From positions 1,888,501 to 1,952,500 of the forward strand of contig NZ_CP017415.1 of assembly GCF_001753245.1 (NCBI RefSeq): 64,000 bases of DNA, read 5' to 3'. Source of the stretch: Acidihalobacter yilgarnensis. GTDB lineage: Bacteria; Pseudomonadota; Gammaproteobacteria; DSM-5130; Acidihalobacteraceae. Below are positions 52,107-64,000 of the stretch, in pieces (within the stretch, counting starts at the first letter, position 1; every line of letters begins with the position of its first letter). A program made the translations under genes and the position numbers. The notes under the pieces were generated by a model. That model was given only the letters and a program-made list of their open reading frames with translations. It searched no databases and was not told the origin of the DNA.

Positions 52107-53339
52107 TCAGCGCACGTGTAGCAACTGATCAATCAAGGTTTCCGAATTGATTTCCTCGCCACTCAGCGCCATCGCCAGCAGCTCGCCGCCGAGTACCTGT
52201 GGCGCCAACAGCAGATCGGGTTGGACGCGCTTGACGCGTGCCAGATTGCGCGCATCGCTGACCACTGCCACCGTGCGAATACCCTCCCCGATCTCCTTGA
52301 CCGCGAGGATCACGAAGGCGTTTTCAGAATCGTCGTCGCCCAGTGCCAACACCGCTTTCGCCCGTTCGGCACCCGCCTTGCGCAACACATCGATGTCGCT
52401 GCCATCACCGACGATGATATCGGCCTTCTGGTAAGGACCGTCGTCCACTTGGCGCGGCAGGATCAGCGTCAGTTTCTGCCCGCGCGCCTGCAGTTCCTTG
52501 AAGCTGTTGCGGGAGAGCGCGGTGTCGCCGACGATGATGTAATGATTGGATCGGTCCATGCGTGATCTCCGGGGCTGAATCAGTGCAATCAGACGATTGT
52601 TCATCATAGGCCCGAGGATCGCGCTCAACGAGGTGGCGAAGATCACGAGGCCAAGAATGATCAGCGAAACGACGAACAGACGTGCCTCGGGCGTGATCGG
52701 TACGATATCGCCATAACCCACGGTGGACATGGTGACCACGGCGAAATACAGCGCATCGTCCGCACCGGTGATCGCCGGTCGAAATTGCGCGCCGAGCAGG
52801 TAGGCACCGAAGACCCCGTAGCCCAGGGTCAGCAACACACTGGTCAAAGCAAACAAGGTGCCGGTGGCCAGGCTGCTGCGGTCGAAGTGTCGCCGTGCCG
52901 CCAGCAGAACCAACAACAACAACAGGTTGTAACCGGTCTCCAGCGGGTAATGCCAGCCCGAAGCGGTCAACTGCACCACGATCGCTGCCAGCGTCACCAA
53001 CATGGTGATCACCCAAGCCAAGCGGGATCGCCACAACAGCCCCAAAGACATGACCAGCAGCAAAATGCCCACGGCAAACTGCGGAATTCCGTGGATCGCC
53101 AGTGTCGAAAAACCCTCGTTAAGACGCCCAAGATCAGGCACCGCGAGGGTCAGGCCGAATAATCGCCTGAAATCTGGCACCAGCTGCAGCAGGCCGGCAA
53201 GACCAACGCCGAGAGCAAGTGGGATTTGCGGAAACCAGCGATCCGCGCGCGTGATCTGGGACAGCTTGCTCCACGAGCGGCGCAAGCCCGGCCAGATGCC
53301 GAGATCCAGGCGCTTATTCAGACGCTCAGGGTCAGACAC
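52107..53339 (-). CDS. kch: Voltage-gated potassium channel, Kch-like
   Basis: A 410-aa protein with six N-terminal membrane helices, the K+ selectivity filter in VVTMSTVGYGDIVPITPEARLF, then FATSLSAILGPMMNNR leading into a cytoplasmic RCK/TrkA-N domain. The RCK start is YIIVGDTALSRNSFKELQARG, with a degenerate glycine motif as in E. coli Kch. Length and filter region match Kch well. Followed by corA. Confidence 0.88.
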   Translation of the reverse strand: MSDPERLNKRLDLGIWPGLRRSWSKLSQITRADRWFPQIPLALGVGLAGLLQLVPDFRRLFGLTLAVPDLGRLNEGFSTLAIHGIPQFAVGILLLVMSLGLLWRSRLAWVITMLVTLAAIVVQLTASGWHYPLETGYNLLLLLVLLAARRHFDRSSLATGTLFALTSVLLTLGYGVFGAYLLGAQFRPAITGADDALYFAVVTMSTVGYGDIVPITPEARLFVVSLIILGLVIFATSLSAILGPMMNNRLIALIQPRRSRMDRSNHYIIVGDTALSRNSFKELQARGQKLTLILPRQVDDGPYQKADIIVGDGSDIDVLRKAGAERAKAVLALGDDDSENAFVILAVKEIGEGIRTVAVVSDARNLARVKRVQPDLLLAPQVLGGELLAMALSGEEINSETLIDQLLHVR

Positions 53340-53393
53340 GCCACATCCGCGCTGCGCTTAAAGTCCCCGTCACCCGCGTGTGCGCGGACACGT

Positions 53394-54776
53394 TCATGTA
53401 CTGCCGGTCAATCCAGCCGGATCGAGTAGGCGCTTCAATTCCACCTCGCCCAGATCCGTCATCTCCAGCGCGACCTCAAGGACCGGGCGGCCTTCCGCAT
53501 AGGCGCGCTTTGCGATGGCCGCACCGCGTTCGTAACCGATAACCCCGTTGAGCGCCGTCACGAGAATCGGATTACGTGCCAACGCCGCCTCGGTACGACT
53601 GCGGTTTACCGCAAAGCCCAAAATCGCGCGCTCCGCCAAAAGTGATGAAACATTAGAAGTCAATTCAATGGATTGCAGTATATTGTTCGCAATCAACGGC
53701 AACATGACATTGAGCTGGAAATTGCCGGACTGACCGCCCACGGTGATCGCTGCATCCAGCCCGATGACCTGCGCAGCAACCATGCAGACCGCCTCCGGCA
53801 CCACCGGATTGACCTTGCCCGGCATAATGCTGCTGCCCGGCTGCAACGAAGGCAGGCTGATCTCGCCAAGCCCGGCCAGCGGCCCGGAGTTCATCCAGCG
53901 CAGATCGTTGGCGATCTTCATCAGGGCCGTGGCGATGCTCTTCATCTGCCCGGACAGGGCCACGATGTCGTCCTGAGCGCTTAAGCCCTCGAACAGGTCG
54001 CCGCGCACATGGAAAGCGACGCCCGTACGCTCTGCGAGCCGTGCCGCGATACGCCGACCGAGCTCGGGGTGGGCGTTGACGCCGGTACCCACGGCCGTGC
54101 CGCCCTGAGCAAGGCCGTACACCTGGGGCAATGCGCCGACGATGCGCTCAGCGCCCAGACGGATTTGCGCGGCCCAGCCACCGAGTATCTGCGAAAGTCG
54201 AACCGGCATCGCATCCATCAGATGCGTGCGCCCAGTGGTGATCGCGTCGCCAAGCTCGCCTGCGCGTGCCTCGATGGCACTGGCCAATCCATCGAGTGCC
54301 GGCAGCAGCTGCTGATGGCAGGCCAGTGCCGCACTCAGATGAATCGCGCTGGGGATGACGTCGTTCGAACTCTGACCACGATTGACGTCGTCGTTGGGAT
54401 GTACCGCGCGACCCAGACGCGCGCTCGCCAGATGCGCGACGACCTCGTTCACGTTCATATTGGTGCTGGTACCAGAGCCGGTCTGATAGACATCGACCGG
54501 GAAGGCATCCGCATGAGCGCCCTCGGCAACGGCATCGGCCGCCTCGGCAATCGCCAGGGCAAGATCTTCCGGCATCAGGCCGAGATCGGCATGCGCGTGG
54601 GCGGCGGCAGACTTGATCATCGCCACAGCCTGGATAAAACGGGCAGGCATACGCTGGCCGCTGACCGGGAAATTTTCGATCGCCCGTTGCGTCTGAGCAC
54701 CCCACGGCGCTTCGACAGGCACGCGCAGCTCACCCATGCTGTCGTGTTCGATACGGTATTGCTCAACTGAGGCCAT
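53394..54776 (-). CDS. fumC: Class II fumarate hydratase
   Basis: A 460-aa fumarase interconverting fumarate and malate. Key blocks: EAPWGAQTQRAIENFPVSG, GSGTSTNMNVNEVVA, HPNDDVNRGQSSNDVIPSAIH, TGRTHLMDAMPVRL and the signature GSSIMPGKVNPVVPEA. It is the oxygen-stable FumC form. Divergent from purB over an 81-bp promoter region. Confidence 0.95.
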   Translation of the reverse strand: MASVEQYRIEHDSMGELRVPVEAPWGAQTQRAIENFPVSGQRMPARFIQAVAMIKSAAAHAHADLGLMPEDLALAIAEAADAVAEGAHADAFPVDVYQTGSGTSTNMNVNEVVAHLASARLGRAVHPNDDVNRGQSSNDVIPSAIHLSAALACHQQLLPALDGLASAIEARAGELGDAITTGRTHLMDAMPVRLSQILGGWAAQIRLGAERIVGALPQVYGLAQGGTAVGTGVNAHPELGRRIAARLAERTGVAFHVRGDLFEGLSAQDDIVALSGQMKSIATALMKIANDLRWMNSGPLAGLGEISLPSLQPGSSIMPGKVNPVVPEAVCMVAAQVIGLDAAITVGGQSGNFQLNVMLPLIANNILQSIELTSNVSSLLAERAILGFAVNRSRTEAALARNPILVTALNGVIGYERGAAIAKRAYAEGRPVLEVALEMTDLGEVELKRLLDPAGLTGST

Positions 54777-54822
54777 GCATTGCTCCCTGCGTTCTGGGGT
54801 CGGTCTGGCGGGCTTGGGGTAT

Positions 54823-57391
<2,569 letters not shown>

Positions 57392-57438
57392 ACTCATCGA
57401 TTCGTCATGACACGCCATACCGCATCAGGAATATCACA

Positions 57439-57990
57439 ATGAGCTCGTTATCGATCCGACGCTACATCATGCCGGTCATGGTTGCCGCCGCCCTGGTGGC
57501 CCTGGCCCTGGTTACCCTGTTCCCGAGCAAGACCGACTCCCTCAAACAGAGTCGTTCAGCATTGGCGACCTTCGAACGGCACGTCACGGAAACGGCACAG
57601 CCGGCCGAACAAGCCTGGCTGCAATTCAAGCAACAAAGCGCCGTTTATGTTCAAAAAAAGGATTTTCACGCCCTTTACCAGGCGGCCAATCAGACCTACG
57701 ACAGCATCGACAAGGTCGGCGTCACCCTCGCGGCCATTCCGATACCCAAGCTTCACAACACCCATGCCCGTCAGGCCGCCTGGAAGGCACTTGAGGATAC
57801 GCGCGCCAAATACACCATGCTGGCCGCCGCGGCGCAGGTCTGGATCAAAATGGCCGGCGTCGGGCAGCTCACCTCGGATGAGCTCATCGCCATTGAGGGT
57901 GTCGAAAAGCAGGCCGCTAAATACCAGCGCATGATCCCCGGCGATTTTGCACTCGCCCACAGCGCGCTTGAGCCACCGACCTCGCCCTGA
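57439..57990 (+). CDS. Hypothetical membrane-anchored protein, 183 aa
   Basis: A 183-aa protein with an N-terminal anchor (IMPVMVAAALVALALVTLF) and a mostly helical, periplasmic-side domain with FERHVTETAQPAEQAWLQFK and KLHNTHARQAAWKALEDTRA. No family recognised. AGGAAT precedes the ATG. It lies between roxA and moxR in the same direction and may belong to either transcript. Confidence 0.65.
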   Translation: MSSLSIRRYIMPVMVAAALVALALVTLFPSKTDSLKQSRSALATFERHVTETAQPAEQAWLQFKQQSAVYVQKKDFHALYQAANQTYDSIDKVGVTLAAIPIPKLHNTHARQAAWKALEDTRAKYTMLAAAAQVWIKMAGVGQLTSDELIAIEGVEKQAAKYQRMIPGDFALAHSALEPPTSP

Positions 57991-58096
57991 TCGGCCCCTC
58001 GACAGATACCCGTAGGCCTCGTGGTTCGACGCGCGCTCGCACTGGCGGGATGAATCGCCTATTCTGATCGACATCCCGCCAACGAGAACAGGTGCA

Positions 58097-59029
58097 ATGG
58101 CGTCAATTATAAATATAAACAATAAGTTGTCAGATACAATCAATCTTGTATCTGAAGTTATTTTGGGTAAAGAACCCACCATCGAACTCGCGCTGACCTG
58201 CTTGCTCGCACGTGGCCATTTGCTCATCGAAGATCTGCCCGGCATGGGCAAAACGACCCTGGCCCACGCCCTCGCGGTCACCCTCGGCTTACGCTTCCAG
58301 CGCATTCAATTCACCAGCGATCTCCTGCCGGCCGACATACTCGGTCTCTCGATTTACGATCGCGAGCGCGGTGATTTTCGCTTTCATCCTGGCCCGGTTT
58401 TCACTCAATTATTGCTCGCGGACGAAATCAACCGTGCGACCCCCAAGGCGCAAAGCGCCCTGCTGGAGGCCATGGAAGAACATCAGGTCACCCTCGACGG
58501 CGAAGCCCGCCCACTGCCCGAACCCTTCTTCGTGGTTGCTACCCAAAATCCACTGCAGCAGCTGGGTACATTTGCGCTGCCCGAATCCCAACTCGACCGG
58601 TTTCTCATGCGCCTCAGCCTGGGGTATCCCGATGCCGCGGCCGAACGTGCGCTGCTCTCTGGACAGGACCGTCGGCAGAAACTGGAAACGCTGCGCCCCG
58701 TACTCACCGCCCCCGAATTGATCGCGCTGCAGTCGCAGATCGAAACGCTGCACATCGCTCCACCCATCCTGGACTATATCCAGGCCTTGCTGCTCGCCTC
58801 GCGCCGCGCCGAACAGATGCAGCCGGGCCTATCGCCACGTGCGGGTCTAGCCCTCGTACGCGCCAGCCGCGCCTTCGCCGCAATCCGCGGGCGCGACTAT
58901 GTCATCCCCGAGGACGTACAGGCCATTTTCGAAGCGGTCGCCGGGCATCGGCTAGGCGCAACAGGCACCGATGCACAGGCTGCGGGAGCAATGTCCAAAT
59001 GGTTGCTGGAACAGGTCGATCTGGTCTGA
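58097..59029 (+). CDS. MoxR-family AAA+ ATPase
   Basis: A 310-aa ATPase with Walker A IEDLPGMGKTTLAHAL, Walker B LLLADEINRATPKAQSALLEAMEE, sensor 1 VVATQNPLQQLGTF and SPRAGLALVRASRAFA in the lid. MoxR proteins act as chaperones with DUF58 partners. The first 25 codons are unusually AT-rich and contain a 10-bp inverted repeat. First gene of the moxR-DUF58-tgpA operon. Confidence 0.92.
   Translation: MASIININNKLSDTINLVSEVILGKEPTIELALTCLLARGHLLIEDLPGMGKTTLAHALAVTLGLRFQRIQFTSDLLPADILGLSIYDRERGDFRFHPGPVFTQLLLADEINRATPKAQSALLEAMEEHQVTLDGEARPLPEPFFVVATQNPLQQLGTFALPESQLDRFLMRLSLGYPDAAAERALLSGQDRRQKLETLRPVLTAPELIALQSQIETLHIAPPILDYIQALLLASRRAEQMQPGLSPRAGLALVRASRAFAAIRGRDYVIPEDVQAIFEAVAGHRLGATGTDAQAAGAMSKWLLEQVDLV
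58130..58155. promoter_or_regulatory. 26-bp palindrome within the start of moxR
   Basis: TCAGATACAA and TTGTATCTGA form a perfect 10-bp inverted repeat with spacer TCAATC, covering codons 12-20 of moxR. It looks like an operator or an RNA stem-loop close to the start codon. No regulator is assigned. Confidence 0.4.
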
Positions 59030-59031
59030 GC

Positions 59032-60009
59032 GTGACGCAGACCACGGACAGACGGGCGGGCCATTTTGCGCGATGGACACGCAAACGCCTCCGGATCACC
59101 GGCAACGCCGTAACACTCGAACGGCGCCGGCTGTTCATCCTGCCGACCGGCGCCGGACTTGGTTACGGTGCCATGCTCGCGGTGATGTTGCTATTTGCCC
59201 TCAACTACAACAACAGCATGATCTTCGCCGCCACCTTTCTGCTGGCAGGCATCTCGATCAACGCCATCTGGCAAACGCACCGCAACCTGCTCGGCCTCAA
59301 AATCGAGCTGATCATGCCAAGCACACCCTTGGCCGACAGACCGGCGACCCTCATCCTGAGCATCGGCCTTGATGGCAAACAAACGCATCCGGCGATCACC
59401 TTCCGCATCGTCGGAACCGAGCAGCGGGTACGCACGCATGACATCCACGCCGGCACACAGATTCGACTGGAACTACCGGTCCTGAGTCGTGGCCGGAGAG
59501 CGCTCCCGGAAATCAACATCAGCACGATCTACCCGCTCGGCCTCTTCCGCACCTGGAGCCTCCTGCGCTTCCCGCAGCCGCTACTGGTGGCCCCCGCACC
59601 GGCCCCACGCGGCCTGTATCAACCGCCTGGGCACAGTGGATCAGCGCAGGCAGACGCCGTCGCCACACAGGCAGACGAAGAAGACATTCTCGTCGGTCTG
59701 CGTCCCTACCAATACGGCGACCCCATACGACGCATCGCCTGGCGCGCCTCCGCACGCAGCGAAGCCTTGCTCAGCAAACAATTCCAGAGCGGCACACAGG
59801 CGCACACCACCTGGCTGCGTTGGACCGACCTGCCCGCCCTCGATACCGAAAAGCGCTTGTCTGTACTGTGTCGCTGGGTGCTCGACGCCGACGGCGCCGG
59901 TCACCCTTATGGTCTGGTCATCCCCGGTGCGGAAATCCCCCCAAACCGCGGCCCCGGACATCGTCGCCAGTGTCTCGAAGCACTCGCACGCTTCGAGCAG
60001 CCCGCGTGA
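59032..60009 (+). CDS. DUF58 domain protein
   Basis: A 325-aa membrane protein with two N-terminal helices (TGAGLGYGAMLAVMLLFAL and the next) and a soluble DUF58 domain with the motif DILVGLRPYQYGDPIRRIAW followed by ASARSEALLSKQF. Such proteins accompany MoxR ATPases. Start uncertain: GTG at 59,032, 2 nt after the moxR stop, or ATG at 58,999 inside moxR. Its stop overlaps the tgpA start. Confidence 0.87.
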   Translation: MTQTTDRRAGHFARWTRKRLRITGNAVTLERRRLFILPTGAGLGYGAMLAVMLLFALNYNNSMIFAATFLLAGISINAIWQTHRNLLGLKIELIMPSTPLADRPATLILSIGLDGKQTHPAITFRIVGTEQRVRTHDIHAGTQIRLELPVLSRGRRALPEINISTIYPLGLFRTWSLLRFPQPLLVAPAPAPRGLYQPPGHSGSAQADAVATQADEEDILVGLRPYQYGDPIRRIAWRASARSEALLSKQFQSGTQAHTTWLRWTDLPALDTEKRLSVLCRWVLDADGAGHPYGLVIPGAEIPPNRGPGHRRQCLEALARFEQPA

Positions 60010-62086
60010 GCACACAACACGTGAACAAGGGCCGGCGTCACACCGATCTGGCCGCACCCCTGCATACCGCGCTGTATGGTCTGCTGGGCAGCCAGATACT
60101 GATCGCCGCCCTGCTCTTCGGCGCCTTGCCCATCTGGGTGCCCGTCAGCGCAATTCTGATGTTCCTGACCTGTGGCTTGATCCTGTATCGCGGCTGGCCC
60201 CTTCCCGCCTCGATATTCCTCGTCGGACTCGGACTCTCCGCGATGCTTGGCGTCTGGTTATGGTTCCACACTCTCAATGGCGCATCAGCCGGGGTCTCGC
60301 TGCTACTCCTGATCGCCGCGATCAAGACCTTCGAAACCCGTACCACACGCGATCTGATGGTCGTCGCCCTGAGCGCCTATCTGCTGACAACCAGCCTCTT
60401 CCTGTTCGATCAAAGCATTCCACGCAGCGCCTTCGCACTGCTCAATCTGATCTGGCTGACCGCCATTTTGCAGCAGATGCAGACCCGGCAAATCTCGCTA
60501 CCGCTTCGACGACATCTCGGGAGCGCCAGTGGGCGCATTGCCTTCGCCCTACCGCTGATGCTGATCCTGTTCGTCCTCTTTCCCCGCATCGAAGGTCCAC
60601 TGTGGGGGCGCGTACCGGACCGACACAAGGCCGTGACGGGACTGAGCGACCACATGTCGCCCGGCGACATCTCGCAACTCGTGCGCTCACGCGCGATCGC
60701 CTTTCGCGCGCATATTCAAGGCCCCCGCCGCCACCGCGCGAGCGATATTGGCGAGCCTATGTCCTCGATCGATTCAATGGCGTCACCTGGCTTCCTCCGG
60801 CAAAACTCACATCGCCGACGGCAGAATTAAACGCTTCCGGGTCACTGACCCGCTATACGTTGCTGCTCCAGGGTTCCGGCCAGCGCGGTATCCCAACCCT
60901 TGGCCTGCCGATCGCGGCGCCGCCAGGCACCCGCCTCGTCTCCGGTTACACCCTGCGCGCGGATCGCCCCGTAAACACCGTACACAGCTTCCTGCTACGT
61001 GCCGCGCTGGGCCATTCCCATCTCGGGGCACAGCTGCCGACCGCCCGATTGATGCCCGATTTGAATCTCCCGGCAAACGATGCCCTGCAGGCCCGCGCGC
61101 TGGCCAAACGTTGGGCAACGCAGGACCCGCACCCCTCGGCGATCATTGCCCGCGCGTTGCGTTATTTCCACGACCAACCCTTTTACTACACCCTCAACCC
61201 ACCTCGCCTCCAAGGCGATATCACGGACAGATTCCTGTTCGATACGCGCCAGGGGTTTTGCGAAGACTACGCCAGTGCATTTGCCGTACTGATGCGCGCC
61301 GCAGGTATTCCCGCCCGGATTGTGGTCGGCTATATGGGTGGCAGCTGGAATTCCACATTGCACTACTTCACCGTGCGCGATGCCGACGCACACGCTTGGG
61401 TCGAAGTGTGGCTACAGGGGCAAGGCTGGGTACGCGTCGACCCGACCGCAGCCGTCGCGGCCTCCCGTATCGAGGCTGGCGCCGGCGCCACCGCAAATGG
61501 CGGGCTTGGGCTCAGCACCGCAAACCAGGGCTGGTTCCCGCAATGGACCCGCGCGCTGCGCTCGGGTTGGGATACCGCCGGCTATCTGTGGGACACATGG
61601 GTGGTTGCCTTCGGCCCCGCAGAACAACGGGCGCTGCTGCATCGGCTCGGCCTAAAGGCAGACTGGGGCGCCCTCGCACGATATCTCGCCATCAGCTTCG
61701 GCCTGCTCGCCGCAATGGGCTTCGTCTGGACCTATTGGCGTCAACGCCCGCCCGTACTTCCCCTCGATCAACGCCTTTACCGACGCTACCTTCGGCGACT
61801 CAAACGTCACGGCCTGCGCCCATTGCCCGGCGAGGGAGCCCTCGACTTTGCCCTGCGTATCGGCAGACACTGGCCCGCCCACGCGCAAGCCGCGCTGGAA
61901 GTCGCCAGACGCTATCACGAGGTACGCTATGCACCCGTCGGCCCCGGAGATTCCTTGGCAAAACGCCTCGCGAAATTACGCAAGGCCACCACCGCTCCAC
62001 TGACCACGTCCGGCACGTCCGGCACGTCCGGCACGTCCGGCAAAGCACCGAACACCACCCAGAAACCCGATACCGCTATTCGCTGA
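60006..62086 (+). pseudogene. tgpA: TgpA-like DUF3488/transglutaminase protein, frameshifted
   Basis: Two frames together make one TgpA protein of about 693 aa. The first (GTG at 60,006, overlapping the DUF58 stop) holds the N-terminal membrane domain with about five helices. Its similarity ends at 60,722-60,726, a run of five C. Adding one base there restores PPPPRERYWRAYVLDRF and the periplasmic transglutaminase core: Cys in RQGFCEDYASAFAVLM, His in ADAHAWVEVW, Asp in WVRVDPTAAV. A last helix and a cytoplasmic tail ending in a Thr-Ser-Gly repeat follow. The catalytic part is undamaged, so the shift is recent, programmed, or a sequencing error. Confidence 0.85.
62006..62041 (+). repeat. Four tandem copies of a 9-bp unit in tgpA
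   Basis: ACGTCCGGC is repeated four times without mismatch, encoding (Thr-Ser-Gly) units in the C-terminal tail. It is in frame, so copy-number change would not break the gene. Confidence 0.9.
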
Positions 62087-62406
62087 ACGGCAACCTGACG
62101 ATCGCTAAAGCGGTCCATGACATCACTCGGCCACCCAACAACAGAACGGGACAGCCGGATACGCTCTAACGGCGACTCCCCTCAAACGAAAACATTTGCG
62201 GTAGTGACCACGTCAGATTCAACTAGCGCCTTCAACAGAGACAAGGCTCCGGAAAAAATTGCCGTATAAATCACGCGATATTTCAACGGGACATGACAAC
62301 ATCGGAGGAAGGTGATACGCGATCCCTGTTATCTTGTTCAGACGTTCTTTGCCTATATATTTCTTAATTCCCTATTTGCTCAATCAACATCCGCGGCAAG
62401 GCACGG
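62087..62406. other. Intergenic region, no gene recognised
   Basis: 320 bases between the convergent tgpA and antiporter genes. The stretch near 62,330-62,390 is AT-rich. No frame with a ribosome site and no clear hairpin terminator were found. Confidence 0.5.
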
Positions 62407-63699
62407 TTAAAGTCTAGATGAAGACTTAGCGTCCGCCGACGAGTCGCCGACCGCCCGAATTACCCGGCCCACCGTCATGCCTTGAACAAGGATCGAGAAC
62501 ACCACCACGAAATATGTGAGGGTCAGCACTAGGCTGCGTGAGTCGCCAGCGGGCAATGACAAGGCCATTGCCACTGAGATGGCGCCACGCAGCCCACCCC
62601 AGGTCAGGACCTGAATCGCGCCTTTTGATTGCGACGTCACCCAACTGAGCGGCAACATGATGCCCGTAACAGTCAACCAGCGCGCCGCCAGCACGATTGG
62701 TATCGCGAGCGCTCCTGCCATCAGCCATTCATGCTGGATCGGCAATACGAGTAGCTCCAGGCCGATCAAGAGAAACAGAACGACGTTAATAACCTCGTCG
62801 ATCAGCTCCCAGAACGTGTCGACGTGTTCACGCGTCTTCTCCGTCATCGCAAATGTCCGGCCCCGGTTGCCAATGAACAGCCCAGCAACCACGACAGCTA
62901 TCGGTGCCGACAGATGCAAGGCATCGGCCAAGGCATAAAGTCCCATGGCCAAGGAAAGGGTCAGCAGCACTTCGACCTGATAGTTATCCACACGCTTCAA
63001 CATCTGGTAGGTGATGTATCCCGCCGCCATTGCCAAAACTAGGGCCCCCCCCACTTCCTTGACCAGCAGAATCCCCACTGAGCCAAGCTCAATCGACAGC
63101 GGTGTAGCGCCGCTCACTGCTGCACCGCCAGAACGGGCCAGTTCCAGGAGGATCAGGAACACAACGACGCCCAGCCCATCATTGAATAGCGACTCACCGG
63201 CCACCTGTACCTCGAGCTGCCGTGGCGCACCGGCAGATTTCAGTATCCCCAACACCGCGATGGGATCGGTCGGTGAAATCAGGGCACCGAACAACAGCGC
63301 ATGCAAAAATGGAATGCCTAGGCCCAGCCAGCCAAGAACCAACCACGTCACCCCGCCGACAATACAAGTGGAGATGAGCGTCCCAAATACAGCCAGCAAC
63401 GCAATCGGCAACCATTCACGGCCAATATCTTCGAGCTTCACGTGTATCGAACCGGCAAACAACAGGAATGCGAGCATGCCGTGCAGCACGACTTGATTGA
63501 AGTCGACCTGCGAGACCAGTGTCGCAGCCTGTTCGCGGAAACTTTCTGTGTAAGAACCGGCTAGCACCAACGCAAGTGACGCAACCAAGGCCACCAGCAT
63601 GACGCCGATAGTGGTTGGTAGCTTGATATAACGATAATTGATATAACTCGAAACACCTGCGAGTGTAATCAGGATGCTGACCAGGGGAAAGAAACTCAT
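62407..63699 (-). CDS. CPA1-family Na+/H+ antiporter
   Basis: A 430-aa membrane protein with 12 or so helices. The ion-binding regions typical of NhaP/NHE exchangers are present: LFGALISPTDPIAVLGIL and VAGESLFNDGLGVVVFLILL, plus TWGGLRGAISVAMALSLP in a later helix. It would expel Na+ (or K+) in exchange for protons. ATG 63,699 has AGAGGA upstream; an earlier in-frame start at 63,720 is less likely. Confidence 0.9.
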   Translation of the reverse strand: MSFFPLVSILITLAGVSSYINYRYIKLPTTIGVMLVALVASLALVLAGSYTESFREQAATLVSQVDFNQVVLHGMLAFLLFAGSIHVKLEDIGREWLPIALLAVFGTLISTCIVGGVTWLVLGWLGLGIPFLHALLFGALISPTDPIAVLGILKSAGAPRQLEVQVAGESLFNDGLGVVVFLILLELARSGGAAVSGATPLSIELGSVGILLVKEVGGALVLAMAAGYITYQMLKRVDNYQVEVLLTLSLAMGLYALADALHLSAPIAVVVAGLFIGNRGRTFAMTEKTREHVDTFWELIDEVINVVLFLLIGLELLVLPIQHEWLMAGALAIPIVLAARWLTVTGIMLPLSWVTSQSKGAIQVLTWGGLRGAISVAMALSLPAGDSRSLVLTLTYFVVVFSILVQGMTVGRVIRAVGDSSADAKSSSRL

Positions 63700-63915
63700 A
63701 CCGCATCCTCTTTTCAACATTTACCAGCGCTATGATGAGTGGTCAGCAGACTGACTCACTCACGGAAAAGACAACCCTGGGGCGATGGCCAAATTAACTG
63801 GATGCTTCAGGTCGGACATCATTTCGGCTTGATCGGATCGATGTTCGACATGACCAGCCAATCCCATGCAATTTTCTTAAAGCTCGCAAAGTGAATGCCA
63901 TGTGCCTAATCCATA

Positions 63916-63955
63916 ATTCACCGGTCTGCACAAAATATCACGCAGGCCGGTGAAT
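63916..63955. repeat. 14-bp inverted repeat near the right edge
   Basis: Arms at 63,916-63,929 and 63,942-63,955 are complementary with one G-T wobble, around a 12-nt AT-rich loop. It could be a terminator or operator belonging to a gene beyond the window; no T run follows. Confidence 0.5.
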
Positions 63956-64000
63956 GCCGACATTAGCACGCATTTTCCGCGCCTCCCGGCATTTTGTGAC

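Overview
The window looks like chromosomal DNA of a GC-rich gammaproteobacterium. It carries rsmJ, hflD, the L16 hydroxylase roxA, and the gammaproteobacterial blocks icd / clpS-clpA-infA and nudJ-mnmA-hflD. The overall gene set, and a small protein resembling sulfur oxygenase reductase, would fit an acidophilic or sulfur-oxidising member of the Ectothiorhodospiraceae/Chromatiales such as Acidihalobacter. That placement is inference, because no rRNA gene is present.

Layout. (1) 1-11,278, minus strand: one tightly coupled sugar-phosphate operon, read right to left: a 1314-aa GH94 glucan phosphorylase-like protein, gnd, zwf, a HAD hydrolase, tal, pgi, a DUF2090 aldolase-like protein and tkt (cut by the window edge). 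Most junctions overlap by ATGA or lie within 4 nt. Together they could turn phosphorolysed glucan into NADPH and pentose phosphates. (2) 11,279-12,808: a decayed tyrosine integrase next to tRNA-Ser(UGA), the scar of an integrated element that may have delivered the operon. (3) 12.9-24.5 kb: housekeeping genes (rsmJ, yajQ, cyaY, dusA, an M17 aminopeptidase, a yadGH-type exporter, pilZ, holB, tmk, mltG), plus a Rieske-fold membrane protein that has lost its cluster ligands. (4) 24.4-30 kb: pabC, pabB, fabF, acpP, fabG and fabD, continuous on the minus strand with mltG-tmk-holB-pilZ. (5) 30.2-39.6 kb: infA, clpA, clpS, icd, then nudJ-mnmA-hflD and acnA. (6) 39.6-41 kb: a spacer rich in stem-loops and a low-GC gene for a single-domain protein resembling sulfur oxygenase reductase. 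(7) 41-57.4 kb: a 2-hydroxyacid dehydrogenase, putA, the livJHMGF transporter, an aldo/keto reductase, corA, kch, fumC, and purB-roxA. (8) 57.4-64 kb: an unknown anchored protein, a moxR-DUF58-tgpA operon whose tgpA is frameshifted in a C5 run, and a CPA1 Na+/H+ antiporter.

TCA-cycle enzymes (icd, acnA, fumC), proline and branched-chain amino acid use, and ion homeostasis (corA, kch, antiporter) dominate the right half. All calls come from reading translated sequence and recalled family motifs. No database search was run.
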